A stretch of 64,000 bases of DNA from Wuchereria bancrofti (taxonomy: Eukaryota > Nematoda > Chromadorea > Rhabditida > Onchocercidae), in the NCBI GenBank assembly GCA_005281725.1, contig SSBO01000001.1, positions 9,793,334-9,857,333 on the forward strand. The letters run 5' to 3'. Below the pieces are notes generated by a model. It was not told the origin of the DNA. It made no database searches and saw only the letters and a program-made list of their open reading frames with translations. Positions 1-14,163 of the stretch are shown here, piece by piece (positions within the stretch are counted from its first letter, which is position 1; the number at the start of each line of letters is the position of its first letter). A program made the position numbers and the translations under genes.

Positions 1-1187
1 TAAATTCGTTTTTGATAGATTTGCATTATTTGCTTGAAATGATTTAAATAACTATTGAAATAATTGTAGCATTTTTTTTTTTTTTTTAATTCATAAATTT
101 ACTAAGCTTTGGCTCACTCTCAGCCAGTTTATTTTGTCGTTTAATCATATGTTGTGTGACATTTATTTTTTATCTTTATCAATTAAAAATTATTTCATTG
201 GAAATCTTTAATCAGTTCTCATTTTTATTTAATGCAATTTGCAAAAATTCATTTTAAAAATTTTCATTTTCAAAGTTTGATATCATTTTGTTGTCTATTG
301 CATTCTTTTTTAGCAATTGAAGAGACACAGAAAATAGATTATGAAATATAACTGATCAATTAACATTACTGATAATAACTAAAGATAAAAAATGCATTTT
401 CGATTATCTCTTCATATGATTTAACTTCAAACTCTTTTAGAAATCTACAAATTTAACAAATATTTTTCAATTTAATTAATTATCATCAATTTGTTATCCA
501 AATGTATGCAGGAATTTTTTCATTTTAAAAAAATATATAATAAAAAATAAATTATTAATATATAAAATTATATAAAATAAAAAGATATTGTTGTGAAATT
601 GTCAGCTTTATTGGGCGCAAAAAGAAAAGAAAAAGGTCAAGATTAAAGTAAAAAAAAAAAACTAGAAGGCTAAATTTTTTTGTTTCTTTGTCATTGTCAT
701 ATTTCTGATAATTACTCTGTAAATTGATAATATAAGTGTCCAAAGACACCTTAAAACATGAAATTTGAGAATGTAAATAGCAATGCAAAAGTGAAATAAG
801 CGGAAAGAATATTTTGTTTATTTGATCTTAGCAATTCTATTAATAATGCCCAGCAATTATTTTTTGCTCTTAATTATTCACTCTTCTTTTACAATAAAAA
901 AAAAAAAGAAAAATAAAAATAAAATTCTAACTATGTAATTTTCAAAGTAATCGATGTGATCTTATTGCCTTGTAAAATAATCATAGTACAATTAAATGAT
1001 CAATGATAACTATCTTTTATCATAAAGCAATAATGTCAATGCTCATTAGCTTTTATCAAAGATAATTTTGCTTGTAATTTAATATTAATTAGTTAAAAGT
1101 TTTGTCATTTTCATAAAATTTATTATCTCATCGCGCTGTTAGTGTTTTGATAATTTTGTTAATTAAATCAAAAAAATTTTTTATCAC

Positions 1188-1745
1188 CTGTAATTGGCTT
1201 AAACCAACAAAACTATCCAGTTGTAATGATGAAAGTTGATTTCCATTAAGGCGTAACACTCGAAGTTTTGTTTGATATTTAAAAATTTTCATACCAATCA
1301 TGTCAATTTTGTTAAATGATAAATCAAGATATTCCAAATCTAAAATTTCTTAATATTAATTAATGTCACTGAAAAAAAAAATCTTATTTAGCTATTTTAT
1401 TGATAAAATCTTACTTTATTTTATGATAAATTAGTGAAAAAAAAATCTTATTTAGCTATTTTATTAAAATTAATAAATTGATGAAAGAAAAAAAAAGAAC
1501 CTACCAGGATATAATTCAAGAATATCAGGATCCAATCGTTTCAACGTACAATTTACCATACTTAATGATGTAATTCGTGGATCCAACAAAGCTGGAATGT
1601 CATTTAACATTGTGTCATCACAATGTGTCACCTTTTGTTCCTCAGATATGCAAATACATTCCTTTGGACACATTGTTAATACCATCTGAGGCATTATGAT
1701 AATTATAAGGCAAAGAATTGATATTTCTTTGCTATGTTTCATCAT
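1188..1745 (-). CDS. Leucine-rich-repeat protein, 5' two exons (partial)
   Basis: Two exons are visible on the minus strand: 1745-1505 and 1339-1188. They join in phase (1 nt + 2 nt) to give 131 residues. Residues 1-24 are a signal peptide with a strong hydrophobic core (SILCLIIIIMPQMVL). A cysteine-rich LRR N-cap follows (CPKECIC...HC). Then come LRRs with the LxxLxLxxNxL pattern, for example LEYLDLSFNKI and LRVLRLNGNQLSSL. The splice restores LYPDLEYLDLSFN, which supports the junction. The start is the first of two ATGs, 3 nt after an AG acceptor. Proteins of this class are secreted or single-pass receptors or adhesion molecules, but the specific function is not recognisable. Later exons are not evident in 1-1187 and probably lie left of the window. 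Confidence 0.75.
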
Positions 1746-1748
1746 TGC

Positions 1749-1750
1749 CT
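1749..1750 (-). other. Candidate trans-splice acceptor of the LRR gene
   Basis: On the minus strand CCATTAG lies 3 nt before the first ATG. A very short 5' leader after AG is typical of spliced-leader acceptors in nematodes. An unseen upstream cis-exon is the alternative. Confidence 0.4.
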
Positions 1751-4700
1751 AATGGTGTTATACCACCAATTCAAAATTTTGACCATTACAAATTGTCCAT
1801 TAAAGGGTAAATTCAGACCCTTAATAAAAAATATTTTCCTTGTTGAAAAAGTGATTAGATGAATTTGATAAAGCTGAAATGTCGAAATTTTAGAACAGTT
1901 AAATAATGCAAAAAATTATGTAAAAAAAAAAGAAACGTTATTAAAGAACAAATAAACAAATGAAATAATTACAATTTTAGGAGAGAAAAGTAAACATTAA
2001 TCGATAAACAATAATAAACATTGACGGATGAATAAAATATGTTTCAAAAGATAAAATTATCATTGCAAATTAATGAATGAAATTTTTAAACAGATTTTTG
2101 ATTATATTGAAAGTATTATTATGGAACAGTAAGAAATAGTGTAAAATGAACAGAGAAACTTTCTCTCTTTATCTTTCCCTCTCTCTCTCTCTCTCCGTTG
2201 TTGCATCATCCTTAACTCTCTCATTTTTTTTTTCTTTTTCCTTTTAAAGAAAAATGCTTATTTTTAATTTTTAGTTGTTTTAAAGTATAAATTTTTAAGT
2301 CAACAAAATTCTAAAAATCCATTTAATTCTTTTTAACTTTTTCTTTTTTAATTTTTTTTTTTAATAATAAAAAAATTCATTTAATTTCGATATACTATAT
2401 GCATTCATCGTTTTTTTCATTTCTCGTCAAATTAACTCTTTCAGTTTCACATAATTTTGATTAAAATGAATATTCGCAGTTTAATTATCAGAATTATAAT
2501 CAATATTTGCATTATCGATAATCATTAAATGAAATAAACTTTATTCAATTATTCAAATCTATACCTTTTTTTTAAAAAAAGTAAACAACTTGAAATTCTA
2601 CGATTGAAAAGAAAAAAGAAAAAACCATTTTTTTTAAATAAAAAATAAACTGCGCAAGGACAAGAATGGAATCGTTTTGTTTAAAGACAGCAATATGTCG
2701 ATAATTATTTCAAGATGGTTCATCCAATTTTCATTTCTATCTTTCACTTACTCCTCTCTCTCTCTCTCTCTCTCTCCCTTTCTTTCTGCCTTTTTTTTTT
2801 TCAATTGACAAAGTGTTCTAAAAGTTTGAAACTAGTCATTTCGAAATTATCGATATATTTTTCTGCACTTCGGTGGAAAGCAAAGTAGCAAAAAGGAATT
2901 TCTCTCTCACTTATATCATTTGGCAAACAAAATGAAAAACTCAATTCAAATTAAAAACAAAATTCTTTAATTGACTTTTTTTTCTTAAAAAAACAAGCTT
3001 AAGTGATTAGTTGACATTGTATACTCTAACAAATTTTTCATTCGTTTCGTTGAAAAATTTAAAATTAACTTTAATTCATTACAATTATACTATGTCATAC
3101 AAAAATATTATGAAGCAAACGTGAAATAGACGTGATATGAAGTGCGTACGTAAGTTACAAGTAAATAACGAGGAAATGCTTTTGCTACAGAATTGATAAA
3201 CAACAGAAAAATTTTGAGAAGATGGAAGTGGAATGGAAATTGCAAAATGAAAATTTTGATAAGAATCAATTTAAGTGGATGCATTTTTGCAGAATTAACA
3301 AATTTTTTATTGATGAAAATTTTTAATGGAATGAGGCATATTTTTTCACATAGGAAATTGATCAAAATGAACGAAAGAAAGAAAGAATAAATAGAAAAGA
3401 AATTTTAAATGAGCAAAATTATGTCACATGTGGTAGAGTTAAATTTTTGTTAATTCTATCCAACCTTTCAGTATATTTTAATCTTTCCTCTAAAATAATA
3501 TAAAGTAATATTTGCATTAAAACATTTTCTCGTTATTACATAAGTAATTTTTAAAAATATTAAAAGCGAGAAAGAAATTGGAATTTAATTAGAAATAAGA
3601 AAAAAAAATTTTTTTTTTTTCTCTTAAAAAAATAAAAATAGATGAAATTTTTTGGATAGACCGCTATTAACAACATTTTCATCTTCTCATAGAACTAATT
3701 ATTTATACTTGAAAAGAGACTAATGAAAAGAAATGAGTGATATTAGAAGGATGAAATAGTGAAGAGAAAATAATTTGAAAAAATATAAATTTGTTATGTT
3801 TGATATCAAGAAATTTCAAATTCGATCATTTTGAAAATTTTACAAGCATTGGACTATATTTTATTATGGCTTTAAAAGTGATCAAAATTTGGTTTGTCTT
3901 TTTTTCTAATGGTTTCTCAAAAATTTAGCAATTTGAATAAGTGAAATATGGTTAGATTAAAAAGAGCTAAATGTTTTGCATTGAAAAGCTATAAAATCTT
4001 TAAAATGATTTCATTATTTGATTAAAATATGAGTTACTGTCAAAGGAAGCAAACTTTTATGGATGAATATTTCATCTGCAAATAGTACTACTTTAATATT
4101 TAAGCAATGAATGAAAAGATTGACTGATCTTATCTTTTTGATATATCTGATAAGAAAAGTTAGTTATATCTCTTTTTTCTTGTCCATTGATTTTTTTTTT
4201 ATCTTTTTCTAAATAAAGTAGCAAATTTCAGATAAAAATAAAACAGTCTTTATATCTTTATGTTAAGAATTATGATAATATTAATGACTGATTAATTAAT
4301 GATAATAAATTAAAGCAAACATTTTAAAATGATTTGAATGTTAATAAATTTTTCTTCAATAACAGACAAAGACAATAATAGTTCACATTACTAATGATAA
4401 AAGAACTTTGTTGTATTATTGTTGTAATAATTCTTACATTCTTTTCTTAAAATTTCATTAAAAAAAAAAACTTTATAAAATTGAACAGATAAAAAATTCG
4501 TTTCATTATTAAAATGATTTTCTTCAGTAGTGCTTTTTTTCTAAAAATGGTGAAATATTTGATTGATTTAAACAATTATATATTTTGCTAATATCAAATT
4601 TCTCATAGCAATAATTCCAAAAAAAAAAGCAATAAAATTTTTGGAGAAAAAATATTAGAGGTAATTATCATCACAGTTATCATTAAACAAAGTAATTTAA

Positions 4701-5587
4701 GTGATAATTTAAGTGATAATATACAGATGATTTGATCATATCGTATTTATAACTCATTAATTATTCATTTGTTTTAAAATGAAAGATTATCAACTTTCAA
4801 AAAAAAGAAAAAAACTCTGTTAAAAATGAGAGAGAATAAGTGTGGAATGAGAAAGAGAAGATTGTATAGTATAAAGTATGACCGATATCAATTAAATTGA
4901 ATTAAAAGCTAAGCTATTCATCCACTTAAAAATATTGGAGTAAAAAATTTTTTGAATTTTTAAAAATAAAAATTTAAAAAATTTTCAAGGTAAATTTTCA
5001 AGGTTGCTAGCCACCATATGCAACCAATTAAGGTAACGCATGGGAAAACTAGCAATATTAGCCTAGGAGCTATCAAAATGACTGCATAAGAAGGTATAAG
5101 CTAAGCTTATCGAAATGATCATCGACCTTCTCATTTTATTTTCCGATCTTTGACCTTTAGTTTGTCTACCATAAAAAAAGGAAAAAAAGAAAACGAATGA
5201 TGGATATGACTAAAACTGTCAGATTGATCAGCATGATAACGAGGGAAGATTAAAATAGGCCAGTAAATTGCAAGCAAATGATATAATAGTTATCAATATT
5301 ATCAAAATTAGCTATTTTATATTTCAAATGTTAGACGAGTGGGTGTCACCATTATTATTGTCATCTTATGACAAGTTCTATATGATTATTTCGTTTCAAT
5401 TTAAAAGTCAAACAAAGGTTAGAATTATCTGCATGATAACTTCTAGATTATTTCACAAGAAGTTCTATTGTATTTTTCTTGAAAATAAATTAAATGTAGT
5501 TAATAAAAACTATAAAATTATCCTTCCTAAGTTAAAAAAATTCAAAAAAAACCTTGTAAAATTGGCAATAATTATAACTTATCAAAG

Positions 5588-5702
5588 ATTAGTAACAGAT
5601 AAATTAAGATTTTGTAAGATAAATCCAAAGAAAAATCATTGTTATAAGCAAATGTTATTATTTCATTTGATTTTGTTAAAAGGTTAAAGGGCAGAATAAG
5701 TT
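5588..5702. repeat. Dispersed direct repeat, copy A of ~100 bp
   Basis: A block containing AGATAAATTAAGATTTTG and ending AGGTTAAAGGGCAGAATAAG recurs, diverged, at 6142-6242. The shared order of several sub-motifs with small indels indicates an old duplication, not chance A+T-rich similarity. Confidence 0.7.
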
Positions 5703-5957
5703 AGTTCTATTGCAATAATTTTAGGACTTTATCAGCAGTTTATCTTTACTACCATTATGTCATAAATAATTTTCATATAAGTGGGAAGTTTAAATTTCGG
5801 CGCTCATTTACTGATTTTTATCAGCAAAATGTCGATCATTACTATTTTTGAAACAATTTTTGAGGATAATAGCGCTCCATGACTTATTTCTAAAAAATAA
5901 TTATGCATAATAGATCAGTTGATTAGTGATCATTTGCAGATTTGAAACGATTATTGC

Positions 5958-6002
5958 AAATGTTCCTTCTGATCATATTACGTCTTTTTTGTTAGCAAAA
6001 AA
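5958..6002. repeat. Direct repeat pair member (partner 7079-7124)
   Basis: GCAAATG, then CCTTCTGATCATATTAC, then GTTAGCAAAAAA occurs here and again near 7079-7124 with few changes. It lies next to the repeat pair 5588/6142, suggesting a larger, decayed segmental duplication over about 5.6-7.1 kb. Confidence 0.6.
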
Positions 6003-6141
6003 TTTTCCAGAAGATTTATGGACGCATATCTTTTTCATTTTTATTTATTTTCTTTTTATGCTTTTATCTTTATCATTTCTTATCATTATTTGAAATTGAA
6101 AAATAAAAATATCTATGAATGATATCTGTTGATTTATAACT

Positions 6142-6242
6142 ATTAGTTAATAGATAAATTAAAATTTTGTAAGATAAATGTCACTGTTATATGCAAATGT
6201 TTTTGATTTGCTAAGAGGTTAAAGGGCAGAATAAGGTTAGAT
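6142..6242. repeat. Dispersed direct repeat, copy B of ~100 bp
   Basis: Second copy of the block at 5588-5702, sharing AGATAAATTAAAATTTTG, GTAAGATAAAT and AGGTTAAAGGGCAGAATAAG. No coding potential is seen in either copy. Confidence 0.7.
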
Positions 6243-7078
6243 GAAATGTAATTTGCACCCTACCGGGTAGTACCATCTGCCCAATCACTTTTACATACCA
6301 ATTGTTGTACCAAAAAGCCGCTGATTGCTATCTATCATATATTATTCACTGTGACAAATAGTTTGAAAAGGGAAACTTAGAAAACTTTAAAGAAAAGAAA
6401 AGAAAACTTAAAAATTAAAAAAAAAAAGAAAATTTAAGAAAACTTACAGAAAAATTTCCATTTTTAAATAGCAGAAAAGATTTATTAAAAAATTTATTCG
6501 ATTTTGTAGATGCGAATTTTAATAGGTAAATGCAAATTAACAGGTAAATGCGAATGATTGATCCTCTTACTATGCTTCGTATTGGTGTAAAGCGCTAAAG
6601 TTCAATCTTAAAAATGAATCAATATTTTATAATCAATCATTGGAGAAAAAAATGTCTCATTAGTTTGTTAAAAAAAATTTTCTAGGTATATGAAATTCCA
6701 GAAATTACCATAATTTAACCTTGGCAATTTTAACCTCAATGAAATATTCATTTCATCTATCATCTCATCCTGTCCTCACTTTCATTGTATCAAATTGTTT
6801 GCATCCTCATTTCATATGCATAATATTTCACCGCCAATGCGGATAATACATAATCTGCAAAAAGGTCAACCGGAAAAAAAAAAAAGCTATCGAATGAATC
6901 AAAAATTCATACTATTTAATGATTTCAATCCTTCTTAGCATACTAATCAATCTTTGGTGTCACATTTAGTGTCAACCTTAAATCGGTCTACTTCAAAGCT
7001 AATATCTTTGCTTCTTTATCTCATCCATACTATTCGACTTAATGTGACAGAAGGAAGTTAGAATCGCTTTATATTTTA

Positions 7079-7124
7079 TGCAAATGAGCCTTCTGATCAT
7101 ATTACATCTTTTGCTAGCAAAAAA
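7079..7124. repeat. Direct repeat pair member (partner 5958-6002)
   Basis: Second copy of the 45-bp block containing CCTTCTGATCATATTAC followed by a GCTAGCAAAAAA tail. Confidence 0.6.
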
Positions 7125-10100
7125 ATGTTCATAAAATATTGAAATCTTAAAAGTTTCGCAGGAAAATTTTTAAATCAGCGCAGAATCAAAATTTCTAAAC
7201 TTAACCAAAGAATTTAACTTTAAAATTTTAGATTTAATAATAAATTGTTGGAGGAATACTTAAAGAATATATATGTAAAAAAAACAGGTAAAATGAAAAA
7301 TATTTTTTCAATTTTAATTTCACTTTACTGCTTTATAGTAGATTACAATTTAAGAATCAAATAAATTTTTCTCATTCAGATTCATGTTTCTATCAAATTC
7401 TAGTTTCAAATTAAACATGATTATGATTATCATCAATAATTATATTAGCTATTGAAATTTGATTATCAAAAATAAAAAAAAAAACGGAATGAGTAATAAA
7501 TATATTACTTTCGTAGAACAAAGTGTTTTATTTACACAGCTTGAAATGTCCTACAGATTGTGCAGTTCAGATTGTTTGTCAACTTATCGAGACAATTTAA
7601 AAAAATTAAAAAGAAAAAAGAGGCATTTCTATAATTTACATGAAATATGCATGCAAAGTAATTTTTCTTGAATTTTAGTTAAAAAAAAATACTATCCAGA
7701 AAAATGGAATATTGTGTAGTGCTCACAATTTGAATTATTATTGATTGTGAAAAATTTCCTTGTATAATTTGATAATTTCAATAATTGTAGATTAGACTAT
7801 TTATATGGCTAGGGTATATGTTAATAAGGTAATTAAATTATTTATATGATTAGATTAATATTCCGATAAATGTTCTGAAGGAAAATTTTCCGGAATGGTT
7901 AATGAACATAAATGAATTTATTTATGTTACTTTAAAAACATTTGTAATTTATTCCGTAAAAAGATTGATTTTTTAAACAATAAAATCTAATTTTTCACAT
8001 CTTTATGTTATCATCTTTCATTGACTTTATCCTATCATTTATCAGTTGTTAATATTGTTGTCTAATTTCTGTTCAATTTCATTCTGATAACGTAACACAT
8101 TGTATGATAACTTGAAGCTTCCAGAAGTTAGATTTATAAATATTGGCGTATAAGTATTTCACTGATAAATGATTTATTAATAATTTATTAATGATTTTTT
8201 TAATTTAATTATTTATTAATGGTTTTAATGATTATTTTATCAATTTTTTATTACAATTTACTAATCTTCAAATTGGCAAATTATTGCAAATGGATAATTC
8301 CACTGTTCTCTTTCAATCATTGGCTAATATTAGGAGGAAAAAACAAAATGTTTTGAAAATGATAAAGCTGAAAAAATGTTTGAAAAAAGTAATAATTGTA
8401 TTTAACAAATATTTTATTGCAGTCTATAAGATTTAGAATTAAGTTTAGTTAAAACAGAGGAAAGAGAGGAGTGAATTATTTGATTATAATAACACTAAAG
8501 TTGGTCTGAATAGCCTAAAGGAAAAAGATGTATGCTAGCATAATGCTAATTTAATTTACAATCAAAATGCTCAAACAATTCAATTTTTCAACATTTTATA
8601 CTGAACTTAATAAAATATATTGTTAAATTTAGCAGTTAAAAAAATGAAGAAAATGATAAAATGTTCGATTGATCTTTTAATTTGATAAATTAAAACTAAA
8701 TTAGATTGCTTATCTTCTCTCACATTCCCCATCATTAAAAAAAAAAAGCAAAAATTTTAAGAGGAGATCTCAATGCTCTTTTTATGTCAATAAAATGGCT
8801 AAATGGGTCATCTTTTGTTTTAATTAGAATAAAGGAATAATTAATGAGGCATACTATGAATAACTTTAAATGCTCTTTTTTCGTTCATTTTATTGATATT
8901 TATAGTAATTTTTTTTCTGGAACTAACTTATCACTAAGTTAAATTGATAAGCTGTTAAGTGCAAAAAAAAAAAAAAAACTTTTGTTTTTCCCATACGAAT
9001 GAAAAAAAAATGAATAATTGATAAATATATAAGTAGCACTGGCTAAAGCTTTGAAATATTAATTATTATTTAAAGAGATGAGTAAGCAAGTTAAGGTGTC
9101 ATCAAAATAGCCAAAGATAAATGATTGAATGAAATGGCCAATGAAAACAACAAAGCAGCTGCCTGAAATGATAATTAGCTTTGACATATAATTTATAAAA
9201 TGATAGAAGAAACAGAGAGAGAGAGAGATGGGGACATATGGTTGACATGAATGAATAATCTACCAAGTAATAACGACATGGTATCATAATCAACTCTCTC
9301 CGTTTCATCGTTTCGCTATGAATTTTAATTTTAACTAGTTTTTTTTTTTTTTGTTTTAGCACAACAAAAGAATGAAAAAATTTTTTTATGCATTGACTAA
9401 TAAATGGATTTTAGACTTATTTACTCTCTTAGAATTTGTTGAAGGAACCAATTATCAGTGCAATTAAATGACGTAAGGCAATCTAATGTGATTGCCAATT
9501 TAACTGATGCGTTCCTGACAAAATTGTAAAAGGAAATAATGAAAATCGTTCCATTATGACACAAATAAATAAATGAATTTAGTAAACAATGTAAATAAAT
9601 TTAAGAATTATATAATGATTTTTAAAAAATTTGAAACATATGAAATCACTGTACATTCATTTGTTACTTTATGAATAATTTTTCATTTAGGAAAAATTAT
9701 GCACATATAATTGTTTATCAATTTCTTACAAAAAAAAAACAAAAAAAAAATTTAAAACAGAGAAGAAAAATATGAGTTACGAGAAATTAGTGGATGAAAT
9801 TAAGCATGTCGTAATTTCGGAATATGAAAAAATCAAATGACCTTTTTGTTGCAGCAAATTTTAGATCCCTAAAATTGAATAGCAAAATCGATAACGATCA
9901 ATTTTTAAATTACTGCAAATCCAGGAAACTTTACTATTATATGCTTAACAATAATTTATTCTTCTTTTAACCCATCATTTTTTTTTTTTTTACTCATTGT
10001 TTTTAAATGTTGTGAAAGCGCAAATGGACAGCTGAAAGTGTTCATTTGCTAAACCAAAAATTTAGCACATCAATCACTGAATACGGAATAGAAAAGTCAA

Positions 10101-13100
10101 TCATTTGAATACTATTTGTCAAATTATCGAACATACATCAATAAATATCGATATTTTGTTTTAGTAGGACGCGCATTGCGGAATAATAACTTCCGGAAAT
10201 GATGCGGAATGAATCGACAGCCGGTGATGAAATTAAAAAGGATGATCATTTCCTGAAGTCTAATTCATAACTGATTGATGCATAATTTAATTAAATAGAA
10301 TTCAACCTAAAATGTGATTATTTTGGCAGATGGAGAGCTATATATATTCTAAAAACCACAAAAGTTTATTTATTTGCTTTCTATAATCAATTTCTTCAAC
10401 TAAACTTCTAAATTTCAACTTTTTAAGTGTAAATTTTTTTATTTTCGAAATGAAATAAAACACTATAGCTTCAGAATTTATGTGAGCAAGAAGTATGAAC
10501 GAAATTGTAAATGAAGTTCTAATTTAATTTGCTGTATCATATCATATTCTATGCTTTTAAGAATTGAGTAGCTTTTTTTAAAGATAAGTCTAATTAAATT
10601 AAAATAGAACGAATGAAATTTTAGAAGTTGAAAGAAATGAAAAGAAGTAAAGGAAAAAAAAACATCAAAAAAAAGCTTTTGATAAGTTTACAAGAATAAA
10701 AAAGTTCATTACAAGAATAAAAATTAAAAAGCATTTTGCGGTAAATGTTAGTTATTGATGGCGCTATTGTTGCAATTGTTGTTATGGAAAATGTTGTTGT
10801 TCTGATATCGAAATAATAATGATAATGAATTCAAGAATGATGAAAAGAAGGATCAGGTCTATATTGCTAAGTAATTTCGGCAAATGAAGTGGATAATGAG
10901 GCGATAGCCGATGAATAGTAAATGGTCGACTAATCACTATAAAATGACCCTTCAAATGAAATAGAACTTCTTCAATAGATAAATAATAACAGTTGTTGCT
11001 AAGGAAGGACTTTTTGATATGTAAGTTCGTGTCACCTGGAAAATAATGATTAATTAGCTTCGCATTAGTGTATGTAATATATTTATAGAAATTTAGAAAA
11101 GCAAAATATTCTATTTGTTTGAAATTGAAATTCGTAAAATTCAATGTGATAAACAACTTGGATTGAATTAGAAAATAATACAAACTTTTAAATATCACAT
11201 TTTTCTTTTTGCATCCATTTCAAGATTTTAATTTTAATTAGAAATTTAATTTTAACATTTACAAATGTGGGAAATTCATTGGAAATTGTTGTGACAACGT
11301 CGTAGCAAATATTCTGGTACTGATGAAAATATCTTTCATTTCAAAATGACACACACACATACATGCATTTACTTAGATCATTTTTCAAATCAAAAAAAAA
11401 AAATGCATAATTTAAATTTACAGTTATTATAAAGAGATTATTGATTGAGAAAAGTATAAAAGATTACAGTAAAATACAGGGAATCTTTTAGATTTTATAG
11501 TTTCATTCTTGGATCAGTGATTTTACTTCCAATTTAAATTTAATCACAGACATATTTTCAATAAATATCTTTCCTTATCACTTGTCTTATTAACATTATA
11601 TACATATTTTGAGTAAAATGAATGTCTTTTTTTTAAATGCATTATTCTTCGTCTAATTTTGAACTTGCAAAATAACTATGAAACAATTAATCTAAATGAT
11701 AAACTATGCTACTGATTATCGTTATCAATTATTATTCCTATCACAACTAACTATATTTCGTTATTAAGGTAATTATCTAATTGATTGCATAATTTAATAG
11801 AGACAGAAAATATTAAATTAAAGTTAAAACAAAGAAATGAGCAGTGATAACTCGATGAAAATAATAATTTGATGTGAAAGAATTCTCCTTGTGTTTATAC
11901 TATTTCTCCGATAGTGAAAGTGATAACGATAATCATATATTCAAAGGTTTTAATCTTTAAATATTTGATTGTATCAGTTTAGCAAATTTCTAATCAGGTT
12001 GGATTTGTATTTTTCGATCCGGTTACAGAGACTTGAAACGGAAAGTGATTGGTTTATTTTTATAATTTCAGTTACGATGACAAGATGATACCATTGAGAA
12101 ATGATCTTATCAGTGTTGTAGAAATGATATGATAAAATCTAATATAATTACTCTTTCAGTGTAAATTGTTAACATACAAAATTTATACAAAATTTAATTT
12201 AATCAGAAATTGAAGCGAAAGGTATTTTTAGTATCAAACAATATTAAATTCCTATTTGCTACGGTAATTCTTGATACAACTAAGGAGTGGAAGAGAAAGA
12301 GAGAGAGAGGTAGAAAGGTAATTTCTGTTAACAATCCATATATTTCATCTGTTTAAACAAAATTTTAATAAAATTTGGGTAGAGAAAGTGATATTTGAGA
12401 TTTGTTTGTCTCATTTTTATTCTTACAACTAATTTATAAAAGCAATTGGGTCATCATAGGACATAAACAACTTTTGTGAGAATTTTTCAAGAGGAAGCAA
12501 AATATCGGGAAAGAAAGGTGAGAATATTAAATGAGTTTCAAAAAAAAAAAAATGCCATCAACAGATCATTAAAAATGTGAAAATGTGAAATCCCCTCTTT
12601 TTTTTGGGGGGCGCATTTTGCGACCTTGGCGAATAATTGAAGAAAGATGGACAGACAAATACAGACGAGACTGTTCATTATGAACAAAATTGAAATATAA
12701 ATATAGCAAGGGATGGAATTGTAGCAATTCTAATGTTTTTTATCAGCCAAAACAAAGTTATATTATAGTGAATTTGTGCAGATATGATATGATATGATAA
12801 CAAATATAGGTATGATAAGGAACCATTAGGAATGGAAAAAGATTTTTTTATTATTACTTAATAGAAATGAAGTAACAACAACAATTACAGTGCTACACTA
12901 AATAGCAACTAAAAATCGAATTCTAACTTTATCTTTTCTGCTAGCAATATAATTTAATTTCATTTTAGGATTTTCTTCTATCATTAACTAATAATAATTA
13001 ACTCATCTATTATTTATTAACTCATTTATTATGAATTAATATTATTAACTCATTTATTTTATAATCATATGAAATTTTACTAGTAATATAAACAAATGAA

Positions 13101-13408
13101 AAAAATATCTTTATGAATTAGATTATAAAATTGCTAAAATTTTTTAAATTTTATTTCATCTTTGAATGATTTTTTTGATGCTTTTGTAGAAATAATAAAT
13201 GCATAAAGGAATGAATAAATGAATAAATGAATGGATGATTGGCTCAGAAAAGATCAAAAGTTGAATGAAAAGTAAAGTTAGAATCGGGTTATCATCGATT
13301 ACACACCGTATGAATGATTACTCTTTGAAATTTACTACAACCATCTCTTCCACCTATTTCTGTCCTTGCTATTGTCACATTAGTCGTGTGTATTTGCACA
13401 TGTGCGTG

Positions 13409-13411
<3 letters not shown>

Positions 13412-13500
<89 letters not shown>
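13412..13500. repeat. (TG)n microsatellite, ~89 bp
   Basis: An essentially pure TG dinucleotide tract, flanked by imperfect TG-rich sequence on both sides (13385-13411 and 13501-13508). Apparent Cys-Val or His-Thr repeat proteins on either strand are translations of this tract and are not genes. Confidence 0.95.
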
Positions 13501-13504
<4 letters not shown>

Positions 13505-14002
13505 GTGTCACATTCATGTTGATTAATGGTTGTTTGATGGTGTAAGGGTGGTGGTACCGAAAAGGATTACAAAATGTCCCCTTATCATGAAGTGTACCCA
13601 AATTCATGAACAACCCCGTAAACACACATCAACAACAACATTTATGAATGTATCATATCTTAGAAGCTAAAATTTACAATAATTAAAATTTCATTAAAAT
13701 TAGAATCATTTATTCATCCATTCCCAAAATATTTCAATTCCGAAATACATAAGATGAAGGAAAGAAAAAAAAGAGCAATTTTGTGAAAGTTCTGAAAAAT
13801 GCTTTATATCAAAAAATGTAGACAAAGTAATCTTTGAAAGTTTTAGCATATAACCATGAAATATCCATTATTCTTAGCTTTCCTGTCACAGAAATGTCAC
13901 CATCAATCATCTTTGTCATATGTATGCATTGTGAATAAAAACTATTCATCAATTTCGAGCTATATAATATAATTAAACTTTTTGAATTTTTCAATTTTCT
14001 TC

Positions 14003-14163
14003 CAATTTGTTTCAATTTATTAGTCTTCTTGAAATGATCTGTCTAGTAGAACAAAGCAGTTAATTATAATTCTAAAAATTAATAAAAAAAATGTTTGGCC
14101 CAATTTGTTTCAATAGTCTTCTTGAAATAATTAAATTTTGTTTCAATAGTCTTCTTACAATTT
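14003..14163. repeat. Three short direct repeats
   Basis: The word CAATTTGTTTCAAT followed by AGTCTTCTTGAAAT occurs at about 14003-14035 and 14101-14130. A third, partial copy lies at 14139-14163. It is a local duplication in non-coding DNA. Confidence 0.6.

Noticed and set aside
1..1187. Further LRR exons on the minus strand
   Set aside because: No LxxLxLxxN pattern with in-phase splice sites was found. A possible short terminal piece near 96-160 lacks an acceptor.
5268..5687. 139-codon plus-strand frame
   Set aside because: Lys/Ile/Asn/Leu-rich, no homology, overlaps a duplicated non-coding block, and no splice or start support.
10782..11198. 138-codon minus-strand frame
   Set aside because: Composition is that of random A+T-rich DNA (Ile, Phe, Tyr, Leu) with no recognisable domain.
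13265..13625. Cys-Val and His-Thr repeat proteins
   Set aside because: Both are readings of the TG microsatellite at 13412-13500.
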